Assembly: GCF_027706745.1 (NCBI RefSeq)
Contig: NZ_JAQFWP010000052.1
Coordinates: 1-50,954, forward strand
Source: Nocardiopsis suaedae
GTDB lineage: Bacteria > Actinomycetota > Actinomycetes > Streptosporangiales > Streptosporangiaceae
DNA length: 50,954 nt
Reading direction: 5' to 3'
Shown here: in pieces, positions 26,742 through 34,197 of the stretch
How positions within the stretch are numbered: the stretch's first letter is position 1
Layout of the letters: every line of letters begins with the position of its first letter
Position numbers and translations under genes: made by a program
Notes under the pieces: generated by a model
Database searches by the model: none
What the model saw: only the letters and a program-made list of their open reading frames with translations
What the model was told of the DNA's origin: nothing

Positions 26742-27533
26742 ATGCCCGAGGCCGACGGCGGCGGACCGCCCGTACGGCGCACCACCGACCGCGGGATCGC
26801 GACGATCACCCTGGACTCCGAGCGCAACCGCAACGCCCTGTCCGCGCCGCTGCGCACCGCCCTGCTGGCCGAACTGCGGGCCGCGATGGCCGACGCGTCC
26901 GTCCGCGCGGTGGTGCTGACCGGGGCGGGGACCGTGTTCTGCGCGGGCGCCGACCTCAAGGAGGTCGCCGAGCGGCTGGCGGGGCGCGACCCCGACCCGG
27001 GGGCGCCCGGCATGGGGGAGGTCTTCTCGGCGATCATGGACGCCCCCAAGCCGGTGGTCGCCCGCCTCAACGGCACGGCGCGGGCGGGCGGTCTCGGCCT
27101 GGTCGCGGCGGCCGACATGGCGATCGCGCCGGAGGACACCGGGTTCGCCTTCACCGAGGTGCGCATCGGCCTGGTCCCGGCGGTGATCTCGGTCCCGGTC
27201 CGGCAGCGGCTGAACGACCGGGCGCTGAGCCGGTACCTGCTGACCGGCGAGGTGTTCGGCGCCCGCGAGGCGGTCGCGGCGGGGCTGCTCACCGAGGCCG
27301 TCCCGCGCGCGGAACTGGACGCGGCCGTGGAACGGGCCGCCGACGGGCTGCGCGCGGCCGCCCCCGGCGCGCTGGCGGGCGCCAAGGCGCTGCTGGCCGG
27401 GCGCGGAGCCGAGGAGAGGGCGGCGGAGTTCGCCCGGATGACCGAACTGTCGGAGAGCTATTTCGCGGGGGAGGAGGCGGCCGAGGGCCGCAGCGCCTTC
27501 TTCGAGAAGCGCGGACCGCGGTGGGTGTTGTAA
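26742..27533 (+). CDS. Enoyl-CoA hydratase/isomerase family protein
   Basis: 263-residue crotonase-fold enzyme. Oxyanion-hole segments RNALSAPL and VFCAGADLKE, GTARAGGLGLVAAADMAIA and the catalytic-loop segment FTEVRIGLVPAVIS are present; the first catalytic Glu is kept, the second position is not clear. Likely hydrates or isomerises an acyl-CoA in fatty- or amino-acid breakdown. ATG 26742 has AAGGAG 5 nt upstream; an alternative ATG at 26718 overlaps the peroxiredoxin stop. The next gene begins in its stop codon. Confidence 0.88.
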   Translation: MPEADGGGPPVRRTTDRGIATITLDSERNRNALSAPLRTALLAELRAAMADASVRAVVLTGAGTVFCAGADLKEVAERLAGRDPDPGAPGMGEVFSAIMDAPKPVVARLNGTARAGGLGLVAAADMAIAPEDTGFAFTEVRIGLVPAVISVPVRQRLNDRALSRYLLTGEVFGAREAVAAGLLTEAVPRAELDAAVERAADGLRAAAPGALAGAKALLAGRGAEERAAEFARMTELSESYFAGEEAAEGRSAFFEKRGPRWVL

Positions 27534-28195
27534 TGGGAGATGTGACCTACTCCGGAGATACCAGGGTCGGCGGACCGGCCGATGTACGCGACCTGGCAGA
27601 ACTGACCATCAGCAAGCTCGCCGTGGGGCGGATGGACAACAACGCCTACCTGCTGCGGTGCAAGCGGACCGGTGAAGCGGTGCTCATCGACGCCGCCGCG
27701 GAGGCGGACCGGATCGTGGACCTGGTCGGCGACGGCGGCCTGGCCCGGGTGATCACCACCCACCGCCACCCGGACCACTGGCAGGCCCTGGCCGAGGTGG
27801 TGGGGGTGACGGGTGCGCGCACGGTGGCCCACCCGAGCGACGGCGACCACCTCCCGGTGTCGGTCGACGACCCGGTGGAGCACGGCGCCGACGTCCCGGT
27901 GGGGGAGTGCGCGCTGCGGGTGATCCACCTGCGGGGGCACACGCCGGGGTCGATCGCGCTGCGGTACGACGACCCCGACGGGGGGACGCACCTGTTCACC
28001 GGGGACAGCCTGTTCCCCGGCGGGGTGGGCAAGACGTGGTCGGACGCGGACTTCCGGTCGCTGCTCGGCGACGTGGAGGAGCGCGTCTTCGCCGAGATGG
28101 ACGACCGGACCTGGGTGTACCCGGGGCACGGGAAGGACACGACCCTCGGCGCCGAGCGCCCCCACCTCGACGAGTGGCGGCAGCGGGGCTGGTGA
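27533..28195 (+). CDS. MBL-fold metallo-hydrolase
   Basis: 220 residues with the metallo-beta-lactamase zinc motif THRHPDHW (HxHxDH), then LRGHTPGSIAL, FTGDSLFPGGVGKT and YPGHGKDTT, a glyoxalase II-like arrangement. It probably hydrolyses a thioester or related bond; the substrate is unknown. ATG 27533 overlaps the enoyl-CoA hydratase TAA by one base (TAATG), so translation is coupled. Confidence 0.9.
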   Translation: MGDVTYSGDTRVGGPADVRDLAELTISKLAVGRMDNNAYLLRCKRTGEAVLIDAAAEADRIVDLVGDGGLARVITTHRHPDHWQALAEVVGVTGARTVAHPSDGDHLPVSVDDPVEHGADVPVGECALRVIHLRGHTPGSIALRYDDPDGGTHLFTGDSLFPGGVGKTWSDADFRSLLGDVEERVFAEMDDRTWVYPGHGKDTTLGAERPHLDEWRQRGW

Positions 28196-28355
28196 GCCCC
28201 CGGCGCCGCCGGGCCCGGCCCGATGGAGGCGCCGCGGCGGCCGGACGCCGCGCCCCCGGTGCGCACGGGGCCTCCCCGGCGGGGCGCCGGCGCGCTTCGG
28301 CCGGGGCGCGGCGGTGCCTTGTGCGTCGTCCGCGCCGTCAGCGCCCTCTGCGTCG

Positions 28356-28751
28356 TCAGTGCTCGGGCAGGGGGCGGCGCCCGAAGAAGCCGAGTTCGCT
28401 CCTGTGGTACCAGCCGAGGGCGGTCTCGCCTTCGAGCCAGCACAGGCGCACGGACGCCCCGTCGAGCATGGCCGGGAAGTCGAGCAGGATCGGTGCCAGC
28501 CCTTTGACCTCGATGCCGTTGTCGGGGAACCAGGACTGGAGTTCGCTGAAGCGCGCTTCCATCCCCTTCAGCTCGGCCCGCCCGCCGAACGCGGAGTCCC
28601 CGGCGATTCGCAGGTCGGCGGCGAGCTCGGCCATGTCGGCGCGGAGCGTGACGAGTTCACCGGCGCGTTCCACGACTTCGGGCATGAGCGCGTGGACCTC
28701 GTCGAGGGTGAACTCCCGATGCTCCGGGGCGTCGTCGTTCTCGTGGGTCAT
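28356..28751 (-). CDS. DUF2203 family protein
   Basis: 131 residues: REFTLDEVHALMPEVVERAGELVTLRADMAELA is a helical start, and the conserved end is GIEVKGLAPILLDFPAMLDG...VRLCWLEGETALGWYHR, the DUF2203 signature. No function is established. ATG 28751 has no ribosome site but a TAGCCT hexamer 7 nt upstream. Convergent with the MBL gene across 160 bp of GC-rich DNA. Confidence 0.88.
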   Translation of the reverse strand: MTHENDDAPEHREFTLDEVHALMPEVVERAGELVTLRADMAELAADLRIAGDSAFGGRAELKGMEARFSELQSWFPDNGIEVKGLAPILLDFPAMLDGASVRLCWLEGETALGWYHRSELGFFGRRPLPEH

Positions 28752-28758
28752 GGTCCGA

Positions 28759-28764
28759 AGGCTA
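28759..28764 (-). promoter_or_regulatory. -10 hexamer of a leaderless promoter (DUF2203 gene)
   Basis: The reverse strand reads TAGCCT, 7 nt, ATG, the same spacing as three other genes in this window. Confidence 0.5.
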
Positions 28765-29380
28765 CGCGTTCCGGCCCCGTTGCGGTGGCGCAGAACGGGC
28801 AGGGGCGGCGATCGTGCAGTGGGGCGCCGAACGGTCGCCGAAACGGGAAGCCCCGACCGGCGCCGCCGCCGATTGGGACCTCCCGCCATGGCTTGGGCCC
28901 GAGCCGACCGGTCGACCCTGGTGATCGCGCACCGATCCGCCCTTGGCCGTCGCCCGACCTGTAGCCGGACGCGCACGAAGCCCGTAGGCGGGGGAGCAGA
29001 GCGCCCGCCGAAGGGCCCACCGCTCCAGCGGACACCAACCGCTCCGTCGTGTGACGGTGTCCGCTGGAGCGGTGCAGGTCGCCCCACTGGGGCCCAGGCC
29101 CGCCCCTGGGGCCCAGCCCCGACCACCGCCCGCCGGAGGCGGACGCGGCCACCGGAAGCCACACCCCCAAGGGGCGCCGCATGTACCGTCGCCGTCGCCG
29201 CCCCGCGGGGCTCTCTCCGAGCCGCGCGGCGGGGCGGGCCGCTCCCGCCTCCGACGTCGTGTCGACCGCGGTGACCTGGGGTGATGGAAATGACACCACT
29301 CCAGTGGACGCCGGTGGGGACGGCGGACGCGGGGGAGCCGGCTGTGCCGGCCGGTCCGCGCCCGCCGACCGTTCACGGGG
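28765..29380. other. Intergenic region between DUF2203 start and CHAT gene stop
   Basis: About 616 bp. No open frame here has recognisable family content. It holds one strong perfect hairpin at 29020-29072 and several short GC-rich inverted repeats (for example around 29080-29120, CCCTGGGGCC runs). Confidence 0.4.
29020..29072. repeat. Perfect 17-bp inverted repeat
   Basis: The arms CCGCTCCAGCGGACACC (29020-29036) and its exact complement (29056-29072) flank a 19-nt loop that itself contains CCGCTCC. It lies about 310 bp beyond the CHAT gene stop. It could be a distal terminator, a structured RNA or a protein site. Confidence 0.8.
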
Positions 29381-31774
29381 TCAGCCCGCGCCCATGCACA
29401 GGAAGCCGTGCTCGGCCAGGTGGTCCGCCACCGCCCTGGCCGGGGCCGTTCCCGCCGTCACGGCCGTGTAGAAGTCCGCCATCGGCCCCTTGACCTCCCA
29501 GTCCCGCACCGGGACCGCCGAGGCCACGACGGTCCCCGCCCCGCGCGACAGCAGAGCCGTCCCCATGCCCAGCGGCGCGCCGGACGGTGCCGGGGTCGAC
29601 ATCCCCAGCCAGCACGCCGACAGCACCGCCAAACGCGGCGCTTGCGGAAGCATCTCCGCGTCGTAGGCGAACAGCGGCCCATCGTCGAAGAGGAGGGCCG
29701 CGAGCATCGGCGTCTCCGGCGCCATCCCTCCGTGCCCGATCAGGTGGGCCACCCTCGCCCCGGGCAGGCTCCCGCGCAGCTCGGCCACGGTGGCCTCCGG
29801 CCCCTCCAACGACCGTGTCGCCACCCCGGCCCTATGCAGGATCTCCCGCACCCGCGCGGCCTCGGCGGCCGCCCCCGGCACCCGCGGGCCGCAGGCCAGT
29901 ACGGCCGGTCCCGCGGCCTGTGCCCACCCCGCCACCGTCTCGGCGTCCAGCCACGAGCGGGCGGACGGCGCCACGCACACCTCCCGGCCGCGCAGGGCGG
30001 GCAGCCGCCCCCAGGGGAGCTCCTGGGCCACCGGCGCGGGGCACACCACCACCGGGCGGTCCCCCAGCGCCTCCGCGATCGGCCCCAGCAGCATCCCGTC
30101 CAGCAGGCGTGCCGACAGCGCCGCACCCCGGCTCTCCTCCTCCCCTCGCAAGGCGCCCATGCGCACGTCGAACGCGAACTTCGCGCATTCCTCCTCAACG
30201 CGCGCCGCCGGGGCCAGGACGTGCGCGTCCACCCGGCCGTCGGCCACCACCACCGCCGCGCAGTCCCCGTCCACGACGGCGTAGGACACCAGCGCCCGCC
30301 CGCCGAGCCGGTCGCGCAGCTCCTCCAGGACGCGGGCGCCGCGCGGGGGCGCCGACCGGCACCGGTGCAACTGCGCGGCCGCCAGCCGGGACGACCAGTG
30401 CCCGATCTCCAGGAGCGCCCCGTCGTCCCCCTCCTCGGCCCGCCGGTACGCGTCGCGCAGCCGCTCCAGCAGCCCGGCCCACGCCTGGTCCCGGCAGGCC
30501 GCGGCGCCCCGGCCGGACCGGCCGTACTCCAGCCAGGCCAGCAGGTCCTCCCCGCGCCCTTCCGCCAGGGCCCGGCGCGCGCCCTCGGCGGCGATCGCGC
30601 GTTCCCGCGGCCGCGTGTGCCCGGCCGCCTCGGCGTGCCCGGGGCGGTCCGCCGCCAGCCGACGCAGCGCCGCGGCGTGTCGGCCCGCGTCCACCAGGGC
30701 GGCAGCGGCGGCCTGGTCGCGGGTGGGGCGCACCGCCCCCGCGGCCCCGGTCGGCGCGTAGACCGCGCACCGCGCCGCCGTGCGGTGGCGGACGCCCGCC
30801 GACGGCTCGGACGCCGACAGGCAGCGGGCCGACCACTCGACCGTCCCGGCCAGGTGCGCCCATAGCGAGTCGGGGGCGAACCGGGCGCGCACCCGGCGCG
30901 CCTGGGCGAGGGCGGCCTGCCGGTCCCCGCGGGCCAGGCGGTGCTTGGCGTCGACGAGCAGGGCCGCCGCCTCGCCCAGCAGCGGACCGGCCGCGCGGGG
31001 GCCGCCGAAGGACTCCAGCCGCAGCCGCGCCTCCTCCGGCAGGCCGGCGGCGAGGAGGGCGTCGGCGCCGTCGATCCGCAGGGCGATCCGCCGGGAGCGG
31101 GTGGACCCCGCGGAGGCCTCGTCGAACAGGCGGAGGGCCTCGGCGGTGTCGCCGCGCCGGGACTCCAGGCAGCCGAGGTTCTGCAGGACGGCGGCGCGCA
31201 GGTAGCCCAGGTGCCGTGCGTCCGCCAGGGCGAGGGCGCGGGCGAGGTCGTCGGCGGCCTCGCCGAGCCGGTCGGCGTAGACCAGGGCGAGGCCGCGATT
31301 GGCGAGCAGGGCGGGCAGCAGCCGCTCGGGGGTCCGCGGGCCGACCCGTTCGAGCGCGGCGTCGAGGGCGGCGACGGCGCGCGGGATGTGGCCCCGCTGT
31401 GCGTCGGCGACGCCGCACCGGAGGAGGGCGGCGGCCGGGTCGGGGCGCCGGTCGAGTGCGGGTCCGGACAGTCCGGGCCCTCCGCGGAGGGCGCGAATGG
31501 CCAGCCGGGCCTGGCGGGCGAGGGCGGCGGCCTCCGGGCCGACGGTGCCGGAGGCGGCCGCGGCGAGCCGGAGGGTGCGGTGCGCGGCGGCGGGGTCCCC
31601 CTCCTCGTGCTGGCAGATGCCGATCGTGCACAGGGCGTGCGCGCGTGCGTCGGGGGCGGGGGCGGACGCGAGGACCTCCTCCGCTCGGGCGCGTGCGGTG
31701 ACGGGGTCGCGGGCGACGAGTGTCGCGGGGTCGTCGGTCGTGTCGAACGGTCGTCGGGGGCGCGGGCTCTCCAA
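29381..31774 (-). CDS. TPR-CHAT domain protein (caspase-like protease)
   Basis: 797 residues. The N-terminal half is alpha-helical with TPR-like units (for example LLANRGLALVYADRLGEAAD and AVLQNLGCLESRRGDTAEA). The C-terminal about 270 residues are a CHAT domain with the caspase-type dyad H681 (AHLIGHGG) and C721 (VLSACWLG). CHAT proteases cut partner proteins; relatives act in bacterial immunity and programmed cell death. The frame is open to 32497, but homology stops near residue 1 here, and TTG 31774 has GAGAGG about 8 nt upstream. No obvious partner gene lies beside it. Confidence 0.85.
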   Translation of the reverse strand: MESPRPRRPFDTTDDPATLVARDPVTARARAEEVLASAPAPDARAHALCTIGICQHEEGDPAAAHRTLRLAAAASGTVGPEAAALARQARLAIRALRGGPGLSGPALDRRPDPAAALLRCGVADAQRGHIPRAVAALDAALERVGPRTPERLLPALLANRGLALVYADRLGEAADDLARALALADARHLGYLRAAVLQNLGCLESRRGDTAEALRLFDEASAGSTRSRRIALRIDGADALLAAGLPEEARLRLESFGGPRAAGPLLGEAAALLVDAKHRLARGDRQAALAQARRVRARFAPDSLWAHLAGTVEWSARCLSASEPSAGVRHRTAARCAVYAPTGAAGAVRPTRDQAAAAALVDAGRHAAALRRLAADRPGHAEAAGHTRPRERAIAAEGARRALAEGRGEDLLAWLEYGRSGRGAAACRDQAWAGLLERLRDAYRRAEEGDDGALLEIGHWSSRLAAAQLHRCRSAPPRGARVLEELRDRLGGRALVSYAVVDGDCAAVVVADGRVDAHVLAPAARVEEECAKFAFDVRMGALRGEEESRGAALSARLLDGMLLGPIAEALGDRPVVVCPAPVAQELPWGRLPALRGREVCVAPSARSWLDAETVAGWAQAAGPAVLACGPRVPGAAAEAARVREILHRAGVATRSLEGPEATVAELRGSLPGARVAHLIGHGGMAPETPMLAALLFDDGPLFAYDAEMLPQAPRLAVLSACWLGMSTPAPSGAPLGMGTALLSRGAGTVVASAVPVRDWEVKGPMADFYTAVTAGTAPARAVADHLAEHGFLCMGAG

Positions 31775-32300
31775 TGGCGGTACCTCTCGCCGGGGGATGG
31801 ACCGGTCGGTCCGGAAGACACGGATACCGGCGCACACTGCACGGAAGACCGGTGCGATGCGCTCCAGAGCCCTTGTTAGCAACCCGAAGGCCGCGCGGGG
31901 AGCCCGATCGGGCGGGTCGTGGATGACTCCGGGCGGCGAAGGGTGGTGAATCCCCGCATTTCCCTTGCGAGGGTGTGCGGGCACAAGGCGCCGGGCGCCG
32001 GACCGAAACCGGAGGCCGGGGAACAACCGGTCGCCTGGACGGGAGAAGCCCAGGTCACAAGGGCCCCGGCATCGGCGAACCTGGCCACCAGGTTCCGTCG
32101 CCGCAGGTGGGGGAGGGGGTGGTGAGGTGCCCGACATGCCGTGAGGACAGGCGAGGTGCGTGGCCGTACCCCTGATGCCGGACACCGGAGCCTTTGGCGC
32201 GATACCGGACCAGCCGAGCCCGCCCCCGGGCCAGAGCGTCGGCGACGCCGAACACAACGACGCCGGAGGCCGGCGCCTCCCGAGGCGGCGCTGTCGGGCG

Positions 32301-32460
32301 GCGGGTGCGTGCGTGGTCACCGTGTTCGGCGGCGACGGGGTGAGCCGGGTGGTCCCCCCGGCCCCGCTTGCCGGGCGCCGGGTCGCTCGCGGCCTGGGGA
32401 GGCGGTGGCAGACCTGGTCCCCCGCTGACGGGCCCTGGCCGGGTGTCGGGCCGCTGGGGC
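32301..32460 (-). repeat. Diverged repeat, copy R1 (inverted relative to R2/R3)
   Basis: Read on the reverse strand this matches R3 with substitutions and small gaps. Shared blocks on the forward strand include GCGTGGTCACCGTG, GCGCCGGG and GCTCGCGG. It directly precedes palindromic element E3. Confidence 0.55.
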
Positions 32461-32469
32461 GCCCTCCTC

Positions 32470-32535
32470 GCGATGATCTCGACGAAAGTGCTGTCATTCC
32501 GGCGGTTTTGGCAGCACTTTTGTCGAGATCATCGC
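32470..32535 (+). repeat. Interspersed palindromic element, copy E3
   Basis: The arms GCGATGATCTCGACGAAAGT and ACTTTTGTCGAGATCATCGC pair with one G-U/mismatch position, and pairing extends through GCTG/CAGC. The centre contains ATTCCGGCGGTTTTGG, nearly the same as in E2. Confidence 0.85.
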
Positions 32536-32542
32536 GGAGGGG

Positions 32543-32586
32543 GCGCTTTTGGCGTGATCGGGTGGCGGATCCGCCACGCGGGATGG
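32543..32586 (+). repeat. 43-bp repeat, copy 1
   Basis: The core CGTGATCGGGTGG-CGGATCCGCC is shared with 33274-33316 at about 36 of 43 positions. The GGCGGATCCGCC part is itself palindromic. Confidence 0.6.
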
Positions 32587-32744
32587 GCCCGGGCCGCCCG
32601 TGGCGCCTGAATCGGGGGTTCCGGTCCGGCCCCTACCTGTCCGCTGTCCGGTTCGTCCGGTTCTCGGGGTGCCGGGGCCCCTCCCTCGCCTCCTTCGACG
32701 CCCGAGGTGGCAGTGGGGGCGGTGGGGGTGCACGGTCATCGCGA

Positions 32745-32761
32745 TTCCAGAACACGTTCTG
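32745..32761. repeat. CCAGAAC palindrome, copy 1
   Basis: TTCCAGAACACGTTCTG: CAGAAC and GTTCTG arms around a 2-nt centre. A more perfect copy lies 195 bp downstream. Confidence 0.5.
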
Positions 32762-32939
32762 CCTCCAGGAGGACCCCAAACGGCACACCGGAGCCGTTTG
32801 CCGCCCCTGTCGTCACTGCGGGTAGCTGATATCGGTCCGGAGTGAGCCCCGGGTGCCCGGCGGGGGCGCCCAGGCGCCCCTGGGCCTGCTCCGGCACCCG
32901 AAGCGAACACCCCATGCGGGCGCGAACCGGGCATTCCGT

Positions 32940-32959
32940 TTCCAGAACGTGTTCTGGAA
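32940..32959. repeat. CCAGAAC palindrome, copy 2
   Basis: TTCCAGAACGTGTTCTGGAA: perfect 9-bp arms with a GT centre. It looks like a protein-binding operator or a short hairpin, but no gene start lies close by. Confidence 0.55.
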
Positions 32960-33273
32960 TCGTCGACTTCGTACGCCCGGGACCCGCGCGGGTGTCGCAG
33001 AGCGCGTTTCCCGGCCCTCTCACCTCTTAACGGGGAGTGTTCGCCCAGGTCATGGCGTTGCCGGGTTCGGGGTGGGCCCGGCGGGAGCGCGGCCGGGCGT
33101 CGGAGGGCGCGAACCCCGGCCTCTGTGTCTCACCATGCGGGAGGATCTCGCCGGAGGGGTGCACGTTGGTTGAGATCGGCCGCGAATCCGGGCGAATGGG
33201 CGTATGCCGGAGAACCGGAACCCGCCTTCCGGGCGCCACGCATCCTCTTGGGGTGTCCAGCGTGGCGAAAGAG

Positions 33274-33316
33274 ACGCTTCTCGCGTGATCGGGTGGTGGA
33301 TCCGCCGCACGGGATC
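33274..33316 (+). repeat. 43-bp repeat, copy 2
   Basis: It matches 32543-32586: ACGCTTCTCGCGTGATCGGG followed by TGGTGGATCCGCC. Same orientation, 730 bp apart. Confidence 0.6.
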
Positions 33317-33352
33317 GCCGCCCCCTCCCCACCGCGACCGGTATGCCCGGTA

Positions 33353-33592
33353 TGCGCCCTCCGCCCGGCCGGGGCCCGTCAGTGGGGTACCGGCCGAGCC
33401 GCCCGCCCACCCGCACCCCGAGGAACCCGGCGGACGGCGAGCAGGCCCGGGGAACCGGACCGCTTCCGCCGTCGCCGCCATCTCCCTTGCACCCCGGCGG
33501 ACTGCCACACGGCCGGGGCCCATGAGCGGGGTACCAGCTCCGCCGTTGCCGCTAATCACGGTGACCACGCACGCGCCCGGCGGTCGACAGCG
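33353..33592 (+). repeat. Diverged repeat, copy R2 (two partial units)
   Basis: The first part (to about 33482) shares GGGGTACCGGCCGAGCCG and GCGAGCAGGCCCGGGGAACC with R3. The second part (33489-33592) shares the CACCCCG...GGGGTACC start and the CGGTGACCACGCAC end, suggesting a nested or duplicated unit. Confidence 0.55.
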
Positions 33593-33629
33593 CTACCGGT
33601 AGGTCCGCTGACCTGCGTCGTTGCTGCCC

Positions 33630-33804
33630 TCCACTTGGCACCCCGCCGACCCGCCACCCGGCTGGAGCCCGGAGCGGGGTACCGGCCGAGCCGCCGCCCA
33701 CCCCGGACCGCGAGCAGCCCGGCGCTCGGCGAGCAGGCCCGGGGAACCACCGGGCTTCTGTCGTCGCCGCCCGTCACGGTGACCACGCACACGCCCGGGG
33801 GCGG
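33630..33804 (+). repeat. Diverged repeat, copy R3
   Basis: About 175 bp running from CCACTTGGCACCCCG to CACGGTGACCACGCACACGC. It is the longest single copy and the one that aligns best with both R1 (inverted) and R2. Confidence 0.6.
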
Positions 33805-34197
33805 AGGACCAGCCGGGCCTTCCGGCGCTTTCCGGGCGGGGCCGCCGGTCGTGATGTCGGGACGAAGACCGCCGGTCGTGGCGTCGGGCCGAGGGGCCGC
33901 CGGCCGCGGCGGCCGGACGGCCTGTGGGGTGAACGTTCCCGAACCGCGCGAATCACCTCCCGTCCACCTCCGTGAACGGGGCCGGGGCGTGCGGCCTGGG
34001 GCCTTCTAGTACGCTGCTCCCCGGCGGTCGATCTTCACTGCGCGCATCCGGCGCGCCGGGCCGCTCGGCGCCCGGCCGGACTCCGGCTCCGAGGCGCGGC
34101 ATCCGGCGCGTCCGCTCGGCCGTCCTCCCGTGCCACCCCGCACGGTGCGGGGCCTTCCCCGGAACGTCGCCGTTTCGACGAGGAAGGTAGACGCCAC

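Larger units (their letters stand above)
31775..34197. other. 2.4-kb gene-poor, repeat-rich island
   Basis: No open frame here has recognisable protein families or a good ribosome site. It contains palindromic element E3, three or four diverged copies of a roughly 100-175-bp repeat, two copies of a 43-bp repeat, two CCAGAAC palindromes and, at the right end, the leader of the DEAD-box gene (TAGTAC near 34007 is a possible -10). It may be decayed mobile or repeat DNA. Confidence 0.55.

Noticed and set aside
28762-29376. 204-codon frame in the DUF2203-CHAT gap
   Set aside because: Arg/Pro/Gly low complexity, crosses the 17-bp perfect hairpin, and lacks any family signal.
31800-32497. N-terminal extension of the CHAT protein to 32497
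   Set aside because: The extension starts within palindrome E3, crosses repeat R1, has no helical-repeat pattern, and a TTG with a good ribosome site lies at 31774.
32160-32825. Open frames of 100-220 codons in the repeat island (for example 32160-32825, 33125-34009)
   Set aside because: They cross palindromes and repeats, have no ribosome sites and no recognisable domains; likely chance frames in GC-rich DNA.
29381-34197. A CRISPR type III-E (gRAMP/TPR-CHAT) locus
   Set aside because: A TPR-CHAT gene is present but no Cas7-fusion gene, repeats with spacers or RpoE/Csx30-like genes are seen nearby.
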